From Flexivirga aerilata (GTDB lineage Bacteria > Actinomycetota > Actinomycetes > Actinomycetales > Dermatophilaceae): a DNA stretch of 64,000 bases. The stretch spans positions 617,472 to 681,471 of the forward strand of contig NZ_JABENB010000003.1 in the NCBI RefSeq assembly GCF_013002715.1, written 5' to 3'. Position 1 is the first letter of the stretch. Every line of letters starts with the position of its first letter. The translations under genes were made by a program, and so were the position numbers. The notes under the pieces are model-generated. The model searched no databases, had not been told where the DNA came from, and saw only the letters and a program-made list of their open reading frames with translations. Below, in pieces: positions 14,689 to 27,212 of the stretch.

Positions 14689-14701
14689 TCGCAGCGAGCT
14701 C

Positions 14702-15802
14702 CTACCCCACGACCGCGTCGTAGGACGCGCGCAACAACTCCTCCGATGGCCCCTCGAGACGCGTCGGCTCCCCCACCTCGGTCAGCACGACGAAGCGCAG
14801 CGTGGCACCGCGGGTCTTCTTGTCGCGGCCCATCGCCGTGCGCAACGCTTCCCAACGCGCCTGCGCCGCGGCAGCGTCGCCGGCGGAGTCATCGTCATAC
14901 GCGGTCGGAAGACCCAATGTTTGCAACGCTTTTCGGTGCTCCTCAACCACCGACGGCTCGAGCATGCCGGCCCGCGACGCCAGCTCGGCCGCATAGACCA
15001 TGCCGACCGCAACCGCGTCGCCGTGCCGCCAGGCGAAGCCGGAGACCTGCTCGATCGCGTGCGCGAGGGTGTGCCCGTAGTTGAGGATCTCGCGCAGCGA
15101 CGACTCCTTGAGGTCGGCGGCGACGACGTCGGCCTTGACCTGCACGGCCCGCGCGATCAGTTCGGGCAGCATGTCGCCGTCGACATCGGTCGCGGCGTCC
15201 GGATCGGCGGCGAGGCGCAGGATCTCCGGGTCACCGATGAAGCCGCACTTGACCACTTCGGCCAGCCCGGCGATCAGGTCGGCGCGCGGCAGGGTGCGCA
15301 GCAGGTCGAGATCGCAGACGACGGCGGCGGGCGGGTGGAACGCGCCGACCAGGTTCTTGCCCTCGGGGATGTTGATCCCCGTCTTGCCACCCACTGCTGC
15401 ATCGACCATGCCGAGCACCGTGGTCGGCACCTGCACCACCGGCACCCCACGCAGCCAGGATGCCGCGACGAAGCCGCCGAGGTCGGTGGTCGCTCCGCCG
15501 CCGAGCGCGATCACCGCGTCGCTGCGGGTGAAGCCCTGCTCTCCCAGCAGCGACCAGAGCTCCGCTGCGACCGCGGAGGTCTTGGCGGCCTCGGCGTCCG
15601 GCAGCGCGGCGAGCGTCGGCTGCAAACCGCGCGCGGTGAGTTGCTCGGCAAGTGACTCGGCGACCGCGGTCATCACCGGCGCGTGTGCGATGAGCACTCG
15701 CAACGCCCCGTCGGGCACGAGCGAGGGCACCTGCTCGAGCACGCCGTGCCCGATGACCACGTCATAGTCGTCGCCAACCCGAATCACCTTGGCATCAGCC
15801 AT
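14702..15802 (-). CDS. aroB: 3-dehydroquinate synthase
   Basis: 366 residues. Converts DAHP to 3-dehydroquinate, step two of the shikimate pathway, with NAD+ and a divalent metal. The NAD-binding GGGATTDLGGFVAASWLRG near residue 95 and metal ligand segments (GLAEVVKCG, NYGHTLAHAIE, WRHGDAVAVGM) are in order. The ATG at 15802 overlaps the aroK stop by 8 bases (AAT CAT GGC TGA on the aroK frame). No aroQ or pepQ follows, unlike in many relatives. Confidence 0.97.
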   Translation of the reverse strand: MADAKVIRVGDDYDVVIGHGVLEQVPSLVPDGALRVLIAHAPVMTAVAESLAEQLTARGLQPTLAALPDAEAAKTSAVAAELWSLLGEQGFTRSDAVIALGGGATTDLGGFVAASWLRGVPVVQVPTTVLGMVDAAVGGKTGINIPEGKNLVGAFHPPAAVVCDLDLLRTLPRADLIAGLAEVVKCGFIGDPEILRLAADPDAATDVDGDMLPELIARAVQVKADVVAADLKESSLREILNYGHTLAHAIEQVSGFAWRHGDAVAVGMVYAAELASRAGMLEPSVVEEHRKALQTLGLPTAYDDDSAGDAAAAQARWEALRTAMGRDKKTRGATLRFVVLTEVGEPTRLEGPSEELLRASYDAVVG

Positions 15803-16325
15803 GATTGACCAACCCGACAACCTCGGCGGAGATGTCCTCGGGCACGCGTCCGGCCGTGTCGACGACCCAGGTCGCGAGCCGCTCGTAGGTCGGCCGCCGC
15901 TGGTCCATCAGCTTGGTCCAGGTCGCGCGCGGGTTGACCGCGAGCAGCGGCCGCGCACCGGAGAAACCGATCCGGCCTGCCGCGTCGGCGATCGCGACAG
16001 AGAGGAAGATCACGGGCGCATCCTCCAGCAGCCGCGCGGTCGAGTCGGTCATCGGTGCTCCCCCGCCGACCGCTACCACGCCGGGAGCGGCGAGCGCCCG
16101 CGCGACCGCGTCGGCCTCCAGCCTGCGGAACTCCGCCTCGCCCCGCTCGACGAACAGGTCCGAGATCGTGGTCTGCTGCTCGTCCTCGACCATCCGGTCG
16201 GTATCGGTGAACGGCACCCCGAGCGCCGCGGCCACCAGCTCCCCGACGGTGGTCTTGCCCGCACCCGGCGGACCGATCAGCACAACCGTGGGCCCGGCGC
16301 TCGCCCCGGGAACACCGGCGCTCAC
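15795..16325 (-). CDS. aroK: Shikimate kinase
   Basis: 176 residues from a GTG that overlaps the aroC stop (GTGA, 16322-16325). Phosphorylates shikimate at the 3-OH. Walker [12 protein letters not shown] lies near residue 18, followed by the shikimate-binding DTDRMVE, the [13 protein letters not shown] segment, GGGAP near residue 85, and the lid with [11 protein letters not shown]. An upstream extension of the frame passes through the aroC 3' end and is not part of the protein. Confidence 0.95.
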   Translation of the reverse strand: MSAGVPGASAGPTVVLIGPPGAGKTTVGELVAAALGVPFTDTDRMVEDEQQTTISDLFVERGEAEFRRLEADAVARALAAPGVVAVGGGAPMTDSTARLLEDAPVIFLSVAIADAAGRIGFSGARPLLAVNPRATWTKLMDQRRPTYERLATWVVDTAGRVPEDISAEVVGLVNHG

Positions 16326-17593
16326 CGGGGCCCCCGCGAAGTATCGGAGCGAGGCACGAGCGGAGAACTTCGCGGGGTGGATCGCATGAGCTCCGGGATA
16401 GCGGCCAGGTAGGCCTGCAGGTTGCGCGCGCTCTCCGGCACGCTGTCTCCGCCGAACTTCTCCAGCGCCTCCTCCGCCAGCACCAGTGCGACCATCGCCT
16501 CGGCGACCACACCGGCCGCCGGCACGGCACACACGTCCGACCGCTGATGTATGGCGGTGGCCTCGTCCCCGGTGGCCACGTCGACCGTCCGCAGCGCTCG
16601 CGGCACGGTCGAGATCGGCTTCATCGCCGCCCGCACCCGCAGCACCTCACCGGTGGACATCCCGCCCTCGGTGCCGCCGGCCCGGTTGGTCTCGCGCCGC
16701 AGCCGGCCGTCCTCGCGGACGATCTCGTCGTGCGCGGCCGAGCCGCGACGGGCCGCGGTGCGGAAACCGTCGCCGACCTCGACGCCCTTGATCGCCTGGA
16801 TGCCCATCAGCGCGCCGGCGAGCCGGCCGTCGAGGCGCCGGTCGCCCTGCACATGCGATCCCAGGCCGGGCGGCACGTCATACGCCAGCACCTCGACGAC
16901 CCCGCCGAGCGTGTCGCCGTCCTTCTTGGCGGCGTCGATCTCGGCGACCATCGCCGCCGAGGAGGCCGCGTCGAAGGTGCGCACCGGGTCCGCGTCGAGC
17001 GCCGCGACGTCGTCCGGTCCGGGCAGCGGCGCGTCGTGCGGCACCCCGGCGGTGCCGATCGCGACTGTGTGCGAGACCAGCCGGATGCCGAAGGCCTGCT
17101 CCAGGAAGGCGGCGGCGACCGCGCCCAGCGCCACACGCGCGGCGGTCTCGCGGGCCGAGGCACGTTCCAGGATCGGCCGCGCCTCGTCGAAGCCGTACTT
17201 CTGCATCCCGACCAGGTCGGCGTGACCGGGCCGCGGCCGGGTCAGTGGGCGGTTGCGCGCCACCTCGCCCTGGGCGCCGACGTCGTTCGCGGCGCGCAGC
17301 TGCGAGTCGTCGACCGGCTCGGGACTCATCACCGCCTGCCACTTGGGCCATTCGGTGTTCTCGATGGTGATCGCGATCGGCGACCCGAGGCTGCGGCCGT
17401 GGCGCACTCCGCCGACGAACGAGACCTTGTCCTGTTCGAACTTCATCCGCGCACCGCGCCCGTAACCCAGGCGCCGGCGGGCGAGCGCTGCGGCGAGTTC
17501 GGGAGCGGTGATGGCCACCCCGGCCGGCAGCCCGTCGATCACCGCGGTGAGTTCGGGGCCGTGGGATTCACCTGCGGTCAGCCAACGAAGCAT
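16322..17593 (-). CDS. aroC: Chorismate synthase
   Basis: 423 residues. Removes phosphate from EPSP to give chorismate; needs reduced [22 protein letters not shown] at the start, the GYGRGARM segment and the [25 protein letters not shown] region are diagnostic. The family body ends near [10 protein letters not shown]. The last ~20 residues ([13 protein letters not shown]...) come from an inverted-repeat element inserted at the aroC/aroK junction, so the C-terminus is longer than usual. GTGA overlap with aroK; aroE lies upstream with a 21-base gap. Confidence 0.97.
   Translation of the reverse strand: MLRWLTAGESHGPELTAVIDGLPAGVAITAPELAAALARRRLGYGRGARMKFEQDKVSFVGGVRHGRSLGSPIAITIENTEWPKWQAVMSPEPVDDSQLRAANDVGAQGEVARNRPLTRPRPGHADLVGMQKYGFDEARPILERASARETAARVALGAVAAAFLEQAFGIRLVSHTVAIGTAGVPHDAPLPGPDDVAALDADPVRTFDAASSAAMVAEIDAAKKDGDTLGGVVEVLAYDVPPGLGSHVQGDRRLDGRLAGALMGIQAIKGVEVGDGFRTAARRGSAAHDEIVREDGRLRRETNRAGGTEGGMSTGEVLRVRAAMKPISTVPRALRTVDVATGDEATAIHQRSDVCAVPAAGVVAEAMVALVLAEEALEKFGGDSVPESARNLQAYLAAIPELMRSTPRSSPLVPRSDTSRGPR
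16332..16377. repeat. Inverted repeat inside the aroC 3' end
   Basis: Arms CCCCGCGAAGT (16332-16342) and ACTTCGCGGGG (16367-16377) are perfectly complementary around a 24-base centre. The element codes for the atypical AroC tail and lies just ahead of the aroK start, where it could affect coupling. It looks like a REP-type element fixed in frame. Confidence 0.8.
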
Positions 17594-17614
17594 GGGCGAA
17601 ATCTTCCCATGTCG

Positions 17615-18469
17615 CTAAACCTGGGCCGCAGCCCGTCCAGCGTCGCGCATCGCCTGCAGCGGCGCGGGTTTGCCGGTCATCAGGGTGAACTGCGCGGCGG
17701 CCTGGTGGATCAGCATCTCCACGCCGGGTATGACGTGGGCCCCGTAGGTCGCGGCGACGGCCGCGAGCGGGGTCGGCCACCCGGCATACACGACGTCGAG
17801 CAGCAGCCACGGTGCCGGCAGGCTGCCCGCCGTGGCTGCCACCTGCGCCATCGCGCCGGCGAGCCCGTCGGCGGCGCCGCCCGGGGTCGTGTTGATGACG
17901 AGCGGCGTGCGCGGTGCGGCGGCCGCACCCGCGGTGAGGTCGATCACCTCGACGTCCATCCCGTGGTCGCGCGCCTGCGCGAGCGTCGACTCGCGGGCGT
18001 CCCCGCGCACCGCGAACGTCACTCGCGTGACACCGAGTTCGGCGACGGCGGCGAGCGCCGAGCGCGCGGTCGCCCCCGACCCGATCACCAGCACCGACTC
18101 CACCGGGCCGCGGTCGGCGACGCCGCCCTCGCAGAGCGCGTCGCGGATGCCGACCACATCGGTGTTGTCACCGACCCAGTCCGACCCCTCACGCACGAGC
18201 GTGTTGACCGCGCCGGTCTGGCGGGCGACGGGCGTCGAGGAGGACGCCAGCAGCAGCGCCTCCTCCTTCAACGGCATGGTGAGCGACAGCCCGCGCCAGG
18301 TCGGGCCGAGCCCGGCGATCAGGTCGGGCAGCTGCGAGGCGTCGCACTCCCGCGCGTCGTAGGACCAGTCGTCCAAGCCGGCTGCGGCGTAGGCGGCACG
18401 GTGCAGCACCGGGGAGAGCGAGTGGGCGATCGGCTTGCCGAGCACCCCGGCACGGTGCCGGATCAGCAC
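17615..18469 (-). CDS. aroE: Shikimate dehydrogenase
   Basis: 284 residues from a GTG at 18469 that lies within the last codons of mltG; an ATG eight codons upstream (18493) is an alternative. Reduces 3-dehydroshikimate with NADPH. Shikimate-binding GKPIAHSLSPVLHRAAY near residue 10, the catalytic lysine in LSLTMPLKEEA near residue 65, and NTLV plus GDNTDVVG are present. The Rossmann glycines are in VLVIGSGATARSALAA. Part of the ruvX-mltG-aroE-aroC-aroK-aroB string. Confidence 0.93.
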   Translation of the reverse strand: MLIRHRAGVLGKPIAHSLSPVLHRAAYAAAGLDDWSYDARECDASQLPDLIAGLGPTWRGLSLTMPLKEEALLLASSSTPVARQTGAVNTLVREGSDWVGDNTDVVGIRDALCEGGVADRGPVESVLVIGSGATARSALAAVAELGVTRVTFAVRGDARESTLAQARDHGMDVEVIDLTAGAAAAPRTPLVINTTPGGAADGLAGAMAQVAATAGSLPAPWLLLDVVYAGWPTPLAAVAATYGAHVIPGVEMLIHQAAAQFTLMTGKPAPLQAMRDAGRAAAQV

Positions 18470-19833
18470 TTGCCCGGATTCTGCGCGCACCACTGCCGGA
18501 ACTTCGCCTCGTTGGCCTGCTGCTCGGCGTAGGTGTCGGCGAAGAGCGTCTCGCCGGTCTCCTGGTTGACCGTGACGAAGTAGAGCCAGCTGCCGGACGC
18601 CGGGTGCAGGGCCGCCTTGATCGCGTCGGCTCCCGGGCTGTCGACCGGCCCCGGCGGCAGGCCCTTCACCTTGTAGGTGTTGTAGGGGCTGTCGCTGCGG
18701 CGTTCCTCGTCGGTGGTGGTCACCGTGCCGCGCTTCTGCTCGATGAAGTGCACCGTGGAGTCGAACTGCAGCGGCATACCGTCCTTGAGGCGGTTCTCGA
18801 TGACGCGCGCGACCTTCGGGCCGTCCTTGCCCAGCTTGGACTCCGCCTGCACCAGCGAGGCGACCGTCATCACCCGGTGCAGCTGGTCGGCCGGCACCCC
18901 GAGCGAGGCGATCTGCCGTTTGCCCTGGTCGACCATCAGCTTCAACTGCTGCTGCGCGGTGGCGCCCTTGGGGAAGTTGTAGGTCGACGGGAAGAGGTAA
19001 CCCTCGAGCTTGCCGTTCGCCGCGGCGGGCAGACCGAGGCTTGCCGGGTCCACCTTCTTGTAGTCGGCGAGGGGGACCCCGGTGGCCTTGGACAACCGGG
19101 AGAAGATCTCGTCCACCCAGAGGCCCTCGCGGATCGTGGTGCCGGTGCTGATGAACGCCTTGGGGTCGAGCATCAGCTGTATGGCGGAGGACGCGCTCAT
19201 CTGTTTGCGCAGCCGGTAGGTGCCCGGCTGGATCTGGTTGAACTGCTGGGCGCCGTTGGCCACCGCAAGGAACGCACCGGCCGACTTCACGACTCCCGCG
19301 TCGACCAGGGTGCGGGCGATCGATCCGCCGCTGTCGCCCTGCTTGACGGTGATGTCCACGGTGCCGGAGCCGGAGCCGGAGTAGTCCCCGCCGGCGCTGC
19401 TGCTGCCGCCGCCGAAGTGCGGCAGCGGGATCTTGGTGGCCGCGAAACCGAGCGCGCCGATGAACAGCACCAGCGCCACCACCATCACCAGGCAGGAGCG
19501 CCCGGCGCGCTTGCGGGAGAGCGGCCGGTGGCCGTCGTCACCGTGGTAGTCCGCTTGACGCCCGACCAGGTCGGCGATACCTCCGACGTACTCCTCGTCG
19601 TCGGACCGGCCGCGGCGTCCGGTGTCCTCCGGACGCCGGCTGTTCTCGGCGTGCGCACGCAGCGCCTCACGGCTCGGTATGGCGGTCGTCGGGTCCTCGC
19701 CGATGTCGGGCGCGGGTCGTTTGGTAGCGGTCACGGCGTTCTGGTCGAAGGGTGCGGCAGCGGGCCGAGCCGCCGATCGAGACGCCCGTTCCCGGGCCTC
19801 GCGGCGACTGCGCGGACTGTCGTCGGGACTCAC
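18463..19833 (-). CDS. mltG: Endolytic peptidoglycan transglycosylase MltG (YceG-like)
   Basis: 456 residues. Cleaves nascent glycan strands at the membrane. A long charged cytoplasmic N-terminus (residues 1-110, with an SRREARERASRSAAR basic stretch) precedes one membrane helix (about CLVMVVALVLFIGALGF). A Gly/Ser linker and a LysM-like VDITVKQGDSGGSIARTL segment follow, then the YceG domain with the catalytic glutamate in SLVQAESKLG near residue 330. GTG start in GTGA overlap with the ruvX stop. Confidence 0.93.
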   Translation of the reverse strand: MSPDDSPRSRREARERASRSAARPAAAPFDQNAVTATKRPAPDIGEDPTTAIPSREALRAHAENSRRPEDTGRRGRSDDEEYVGGIADLVGRQADYHGDDGHRPLSRKRAGRSCLVMVVALVLFIGALGFAATKIPLPHFGGGSSSAGGDYSGSGSGTVDITVKQGDSGGSIARTLVDAGVVKSAGAFLAVANGAQQFNQIQPGTYRLRKQMSASSAIQLMLDPKAFISTGTTIREGLWVDEIFSRLSKATGVPLADYKKVDPASLGLPAAANGKLEGYLFPSTYNFPKGATAQQQLKLMVDQGKRQIASLGVPADQLHRVMTVASLVQAESKLGKDGPKVARVIENRLKDGMPLQFDSTVHFIEQKRGTVTTTDEERRSDSPYNTYKVKGLPPGPVDSPGADAIKAALHPASGSWLYFVTVNQETGETLFADTYAEQQANEAKFRQWCAQNPGKC

Positions 19834-20333
19834 AATCTGCCTTCCCTGTCCGACCCGGGCTTGCGCCGCGGCTTGCGACCCCCCACAGCTTCTCCGGCAA
19901 GCTTGCCGGAAACGCGCTCGGAGTCAAGCGCGACTTGCAGGATAAGCACAGCTGCCTGCTGATCGATGATCGCCCTCCGGTCGCGGTGCGACACCCCGGT
20001 GGCGTCCAGGGCGCGGTGCGCGTCGACGGTCGTCATACGCTCGTCGACCAGCCGCACCGGCAACGCCGGGGTATGCCGCCGCAGCGCCTTCGCCCACGCG
20101 CGCGCCCCCTCGGCCGCCGCACGCTCGGCACCGTCCAGCGAGCGCGGCAGCCCGACGATCACCTCGATGGCGTGGTGTTCGGCCGCGAGCTCGGCGACCC
20201 GCGAAACGTCCGACCCGTCCTTGACACGTGGCACGGTTTCGAGGGGGGTCGCGATCAGCCCGTCGGGGTCGCACGACGCGACGCCGACGCGGACACTGCC
20301 CACGTCGACGCCGAGCCGCACGCCCCGTCGCAT
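19830..20333 (-). CDS. ruvX: Holliday junction resolvase-like RuvX / YqgF
   Basis: 167 residues. YqgF/RuvX family nuclease with an RNase H-like fold, linked to 16S rRNA 5' maturation and proposed as a Holliday junction resolvase. The fold's first acidic strand is RLGVDVGSVRVGVA at residue 5; IVGLPRSLDG, VRLVDERMTT and the C-terminal DQQAAVLILQ (DxxxA) strand complete it. ATG at 20333 chosen; a GTG five codons upstream is also in frame. Located between alaS and mltG as in most actinobacteria. Confidence 0.92.
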   Translation of the reverse strand: MRRGVRLGVDVGSVRVGVASCDPDGLIATPLETVPRVKDGSDVSRVAELAAEHHAIEVIVGLPRSLDGAERAAAEGARAWAKALRRHTPALPVRLVDERMTTVDAHRALDATGVSHRDRRAIIDQQAAVLILQVALDSERVSGKLAGEAVGGRKPRRKPGSDREGRL

Positions 20334-20352
20334 TCGTTCTTCGCCCACCCGG

Positions 20353-23055
<2,703 letters not shown>

Positions 23056-23100
23056 GATCGATCGATTCCTTACGTGTGCAAGCGGGCTCGGCGCAGAACG

Positions 23101-23148
23101 GTGGTCGAGTAGGGCGAGCCCCCAGGGGCGAGCCCGTATCGAGACCAC
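23101..23148. repeat. Single REP-like hairpin element upstream of alaS
   Basis: Begins GTGGTCGAGTAGGGCGAGCC and ends CGTATCGAGACCAC, with near-complementary arms. Same family as the 13491-13681 array, here as one complete copy between alaS and the small gene at 23195. Confidence 0.85.
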
Positions 23149-23194
23149 GTTACCGAGCGGGGATAACGGACAGGGATACGGACGGATGCGGGGC

Positions 23195-23428
23195 TCAGCG
23201 GCCCTCGATAGCTCGTGCAGCTCGCGCGCCGGCCTGCGCGCCGCCGTCGGCGCGCTCACCGCGCAGCGTGAGCCCGGTGTCGAGCGCGAGCGACTCGCGC
23301 AGTTGCGCCTCGCGCTGATCCATCCCGAGCCGTATATCGCGGGCGAACCGGGTCGCCTCGTCCCGCGCCGGGCGGCTTGCGAGCAGCGCGCCGACCGCGC
23401 CCGCGCCGGCGATCGCGAGCCACTTCAT
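23195..23428 (-). CDS. Small hypothetical protein (single N-terminal hydrophobic segment)
   Basis: 77 residues: a short hydrophobic start (MKWLAIAGAGAVGALLAS) that could be a membrane anchor, then a charged helix-prone stretch rich in Arg, Asp and Glu. No function is recognised. Small proteins of this shape commonly follow a DUF948 gene upstream of alaS in actinobacteria, which supports it being real. ATG overlaps the DUF948 stop by ATGA. Confidence 0.7.
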   Translation of the reverse strand: MKWLAIAGAGAVGALLASRPARDEATRFARDIRLGMDQREAQLRESLALDTGLTLRGERADGGAQAGARAARAIEGR

Positions 23429-23814
23429 CGGCGATCACCGGCCTTGTCGAGCGGCGTCTTGCCGCGCCGCAGGTCCAGCGCCGAGCGCACGCCGTAGGAG
23501 AAGGCCGCGACCTTGATGAGCGGCCGGCCCACGGTCGCGGTGGCCACGGAGGTGAGCGCGCTGACGTTGGTCGACATGGTCGCCACGTTGGAGGAGATCG
23601 TGTCGAGCCGGCCGATCTGCGCGTTGGTCGCGGCGACGGTGTCGGTGACCTCGCGCAGCAACGGCACGGTCTCGTCGGTGATCTCGCGAACGCCGGCGCG
23701 GGTCTCGTCGAGCACCTTGCCGGCCTTGCCGATGACCGCACCGGTGCGCAGCACGAGCAGGACGAACGCCAACGCGGCGATCATCCCGGCGACGTCCCCG
23801 AGGGAGACACTCAT
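23425..23814 (-). CDS. DUF948 domain protein
   Basis: 129 residues. An N-terminal membrane helix (VAGMIAALAFVLLVLRTGAVIG) is followed by a coiled-coil-like region with regularly spaced Val, Thr and Ile (LDETRAGVREITDETVPLLREV...). This matches the DUF948 family of membrane-anchored helical proteins; the role is not known. ATG at 23814 chosen; an in-frame start nine codons upstream only adds polar residues. Translation is coupled to the following small gene. Confidence 0.8.
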   Translation of the reverse strand: MSVSLGDVAGMIAALAFVLLVLRTGAVIGKAGKVLDETRAGVREITDETVPLLREVTDTVAATNAQIGRLDTISSNVATMSTNVSALTSVATATVGRPLIKVAAFSYGVRSALDLRRGKTPLDKAGDRR

Positions 23815-23851
23815 GGCTGCACTCGTTTCATGGTGCGCCAAGCCTAGCCGC

Positions 23852-25009
<1,158 letters not shown>

Positions 25010-25012
25010 CGA

Positions 25013-26110
25013 TCACTCCAGCGTCGGGGCGACTTCGTCGGCGAAGATCGCGGCAGGGTCTTGCAGGAAGCAGCGGGACAGCCGGCCCGGCTCTCCCGGC
25101 ACGTCGGCGAAGGCGGGCAGCTCGGCCGCGCAACGGTCGCCGGGGACCCGGTCGGAGTACTTGCAGCGCGGCCGGAACGAGCAGCCGCTCGGCAGGTTGA
25201 GCAGGCTCGGCGGGTTGCCCGCGATCGGGTTGAGCTCGCTGCCGACGTCGGCGGTGAGGGACGGCACCGAGCTCAGCAGACCCCAGGTGTAGGGGTGGCG
25301 CGGCTGGGCCAGCACCTGCGGCGCGGTGCCGAACTCGACGCTGCGCCCGGCATACATCACCATCACGTAGTCGGCGATCTCGGCGACCACGGCGAGGTCG
25401 TGGGTGATCATGATGATCGCCGACCCGAACTCCGCCTGCAGGTCGTTCATCAGGTCGAGGATCTGCGCCTGCACCGTGACGTCGAGCGCGGTGGTCGGCT
25501 CGTCGGCGATCAGCAACTTGGGGTCGTTGACCAGACCGAGCGCGATCATCGCGCGCTGCCGCATGCCGCCGGAGAACTCCCCGGGCAGCTGCTTGGCGCG
25601 CTTGTCCGGGTTGGGCACACCCACCCGGTCGAGCATCTCGACCGCACGCTTGGCGGCGACCGCCTTGGACACCTTGTGGTGGGCCCGATAGGCCTCGGCG
25701 ATCTGCGCACCGACCTTCTTCAGCGGGTGCAGGGAGGACTGCGGGTCCTGGAAGATCATCGCCGCGGTCTCGCTGCGGATCGACCGGAACTTCTCCTGCG
25801 AGGCGCCGACCAGCTCCTGGCCGTCCAGCAGGATCGAGCCGCTGATCCGGGTGCGCCTCATGTCGTGCAGGCCCATGATCGCCATCGACGAGACGCTCTT
25901 GCCGGAACCGGACTCGCCGACGATCGCCAGGGTCTGCCCGGCGCGCACTTCGTAGGAGACGCCGTTGACGGCGCTGATCATGCCGTCCTCGGTCGGGAAC
26001 TGCACCTGGAGGTCCTTGACCTCCAGGAGGAGTTCCGCGTTGGGGTCCAGCGGCGGGCGCCGCGTGGAGCCGGGCAGCGGTGCCGCGGCACCGGCCAGAG
26101 TGTCTGTCAT
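25013..26110 (-). CDS. Peptide ABC transporter ATP-binding protein (DppD/OppD type)
   Basis: 365 residues. Partner ATPase. Walker [13 protein letters not shown] near residue 65, signature [11 protein letters not shown], Walker [13 protein letters not shown], and the C-terminal [25 protein letters not shown] with the characteristic cysteines. ATG overlaps the stop of the permease gene (ATGA, 26107-26110), so the membrane and ATPase subunits are translationally coupled. Confidence 0.93.
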   Translation of the reverse strand: MTDTLAGAAAPLPGSTRRPPLDPNAELLLEVKDLQVQFPTEDGMISAVNGVSYEVRAGQTLAIVGESGSGKSVSSMAIMGLHDMRRTRISGSILLDGQELVGASQEKFRSIRSETAAMIFQDPQSSLHPLKKVGAQIAEAYRAHHKVSKAVAAKRAVEMLDRVGVPNPDKRAKQLPGEFSGGMRQRAMIALGLVNDPKLLIADEPTTALDVTVQAQILDLMNDLQAEFGSAIIMITHDLAVVAEIADYVMVMYAGRSVEFGTAPQVLAQPRHPYTWGLLSSVPSLTADVGSELNPIAGNPPSLLNLPSGCSFRPRCKYSDRVPGDRCAAELPAFADVPGEPGRLSRCFLQDPAAIFADEVAPTLE

Positions 26111-27105
26111 GTGAGTTTCACCGTGGGGTCGACGACGACGTAGAGCAGGTCAACGATCAGGTTAGCCAGGATGATGAACACCGCACCGACCAGCACCGTG
26201 CCGGCGATCACCGGCAGGTCGCTCTGGCCGAGCGAGCGGATCGCCAGCTGGCCGAGACCCTGCACGTTGAAGATCTGCTCGGTGAAGATCGCACCGGCCA
26301 GGCTGAGTCCGATGTCGAGGCCCAGCAGGGTCAGGTATGGCGCGAGAGTCGCGCGCAGCGCGTGGCCCCAGACCACCTTGCGCTCGGAGATGCCCTTCGA
26401 GCGGGCGGTGCGCACGTAGTCCTGGGACAGCGTGTTGATCATGAAGGTCCGCACGAAACGCACGTAGAGCATGGCGTTGAACAGACCGAAGATGATCCAG
26501 ATGCCGAGGAAGCCCTTGAACCAGCCGCCGAAGTCCTGCGAGATCGGGACGTACTGCGTGCCGGGCAGTAGGTGCCACTGGAAGATGAGGTACAGGTTGA
26601 GGATCAGCGCGACCGCGTAGTAGGGCACGTTGCTGATCACCTGGGAGGTGCCGACCAGCACCCGGTCGAGAGGTGAGCCGCGGTTGCGGCCGGAGACCAC
26701 GCCGAGCAGCAGGCCGAGCGGCACGAAGATGAGCATGCTGCCGAACACGATCGAGAGCGTCACCGGCAAGGCGTTCTTGACCATGGTGGTCACCGACTGG
26801 CTCTGGATGTAGGACCAGCCGAGGCAGGGGGCGTCACACTTCCCGATCACCTGGCCGTTGCTCTTGATCTCCCGGCCGGCGACCAGTCCCTTGAGGTAGG
26901 TGCCGAACTGGTTGATGACCGGCTCGTCCAGACCGAGCCGATGGTTGGTGGCCTTGACCACGTCGGTCGTGCAGTGGGTGCCGCACAGCTGGTATGCGAC
27001 GGCATCCTTGGCCGGCCCGGTGAAGAACAGGCCGAAGGTGAGCACGATCGTGGCGACCAGCACCGACGCTGCGAGCAGCAGCCGTCGGGCGAGGTAGACG
27101 ATCAT
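26107..27105 (-). CDS. Peptide ABC transporter permease (DppB/OppB type)
   Basis: 332 residues with about six membrane segments. The N-terminal helix VYLARRLLLAASVLVATIVLTFGLFF is typical of DppB-type permeases. A periplasmic loop with two cysteine pairs follows, and the EAA-type coupling loop YVRTARSKGISERKVVWGHALR lies near residue 230. ATG start; a 107-base gap with a strong hairpin separates it from the binding-protein gene. Confidence 0.93.
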   Translation of the reverse strand: MIVYLARRLLLAASVLVATIVLTFGLFFTGPAKDAVAYQLCGTHCTTDVVKATNHRLGLDEPVINQFGTYLKGLVAGREIKSNGQVIGKCDAPCLGWSYIQSQSVTTMVKNALPVTLSIVFGSMLIFVPLGLLLGVVSGRNRGSPLDRVLVGTSQVISNVPYYAVALILNLYLIFQWHLLPGTQYVPISQDFGGWFKGFLGIWIIFGLFNAMLYVRFVRTFMINTLSQDYVRTARSKGISERKVVWGHALRATLAPYLTLLGLDIGLSLAGAIFTEQIFNVQGLGQLAIRSLGQSDLPVIAGTVLVGAVFIILANLIVDLLYVVVDPTVKLT

Positions 27106-27147
27106 CGAGTGAGGCGCCTTTCGAGAAACAGCGGATTCCGGACACGA

Positions 27148-27188
27148 CCCGTGGGTGCGACGGCGGCCTACGCCGCCACACCCACGGG
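27148..27188. terminator. Hairpin between binding-protein gene and permease gene
   Basis: Outer stem of 10 bp (27148-27157 with 27179-27188) and inner stem GGCGGC/GCCGCC with a 4-base loop. There is no U-run. Its place just after the substrate-binding protein gene suggests an attenuator or mRNA-stabilising hairpin that would raise binding-protein level above the permease; that role is inference. Confidence 0.6.
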
Positions 27189-27212
27189 ATCGTTACTGAT
27201 GTCGGATCAGCG

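Noticed and set aside
19888..19910. Short perfect palindrome (CCGGCAAGCTTGCCGG) in the ruvX 3' end
   Set aside because: Lies in the coding sequence with no neighbouring signal; probably chance in GC-rich DNA.
23056..23194. Possible T-box or other riboswitch before alaS
   Set aside because: Only a REP-like hairpin is present; no T-box sequence or specifier stem seen.
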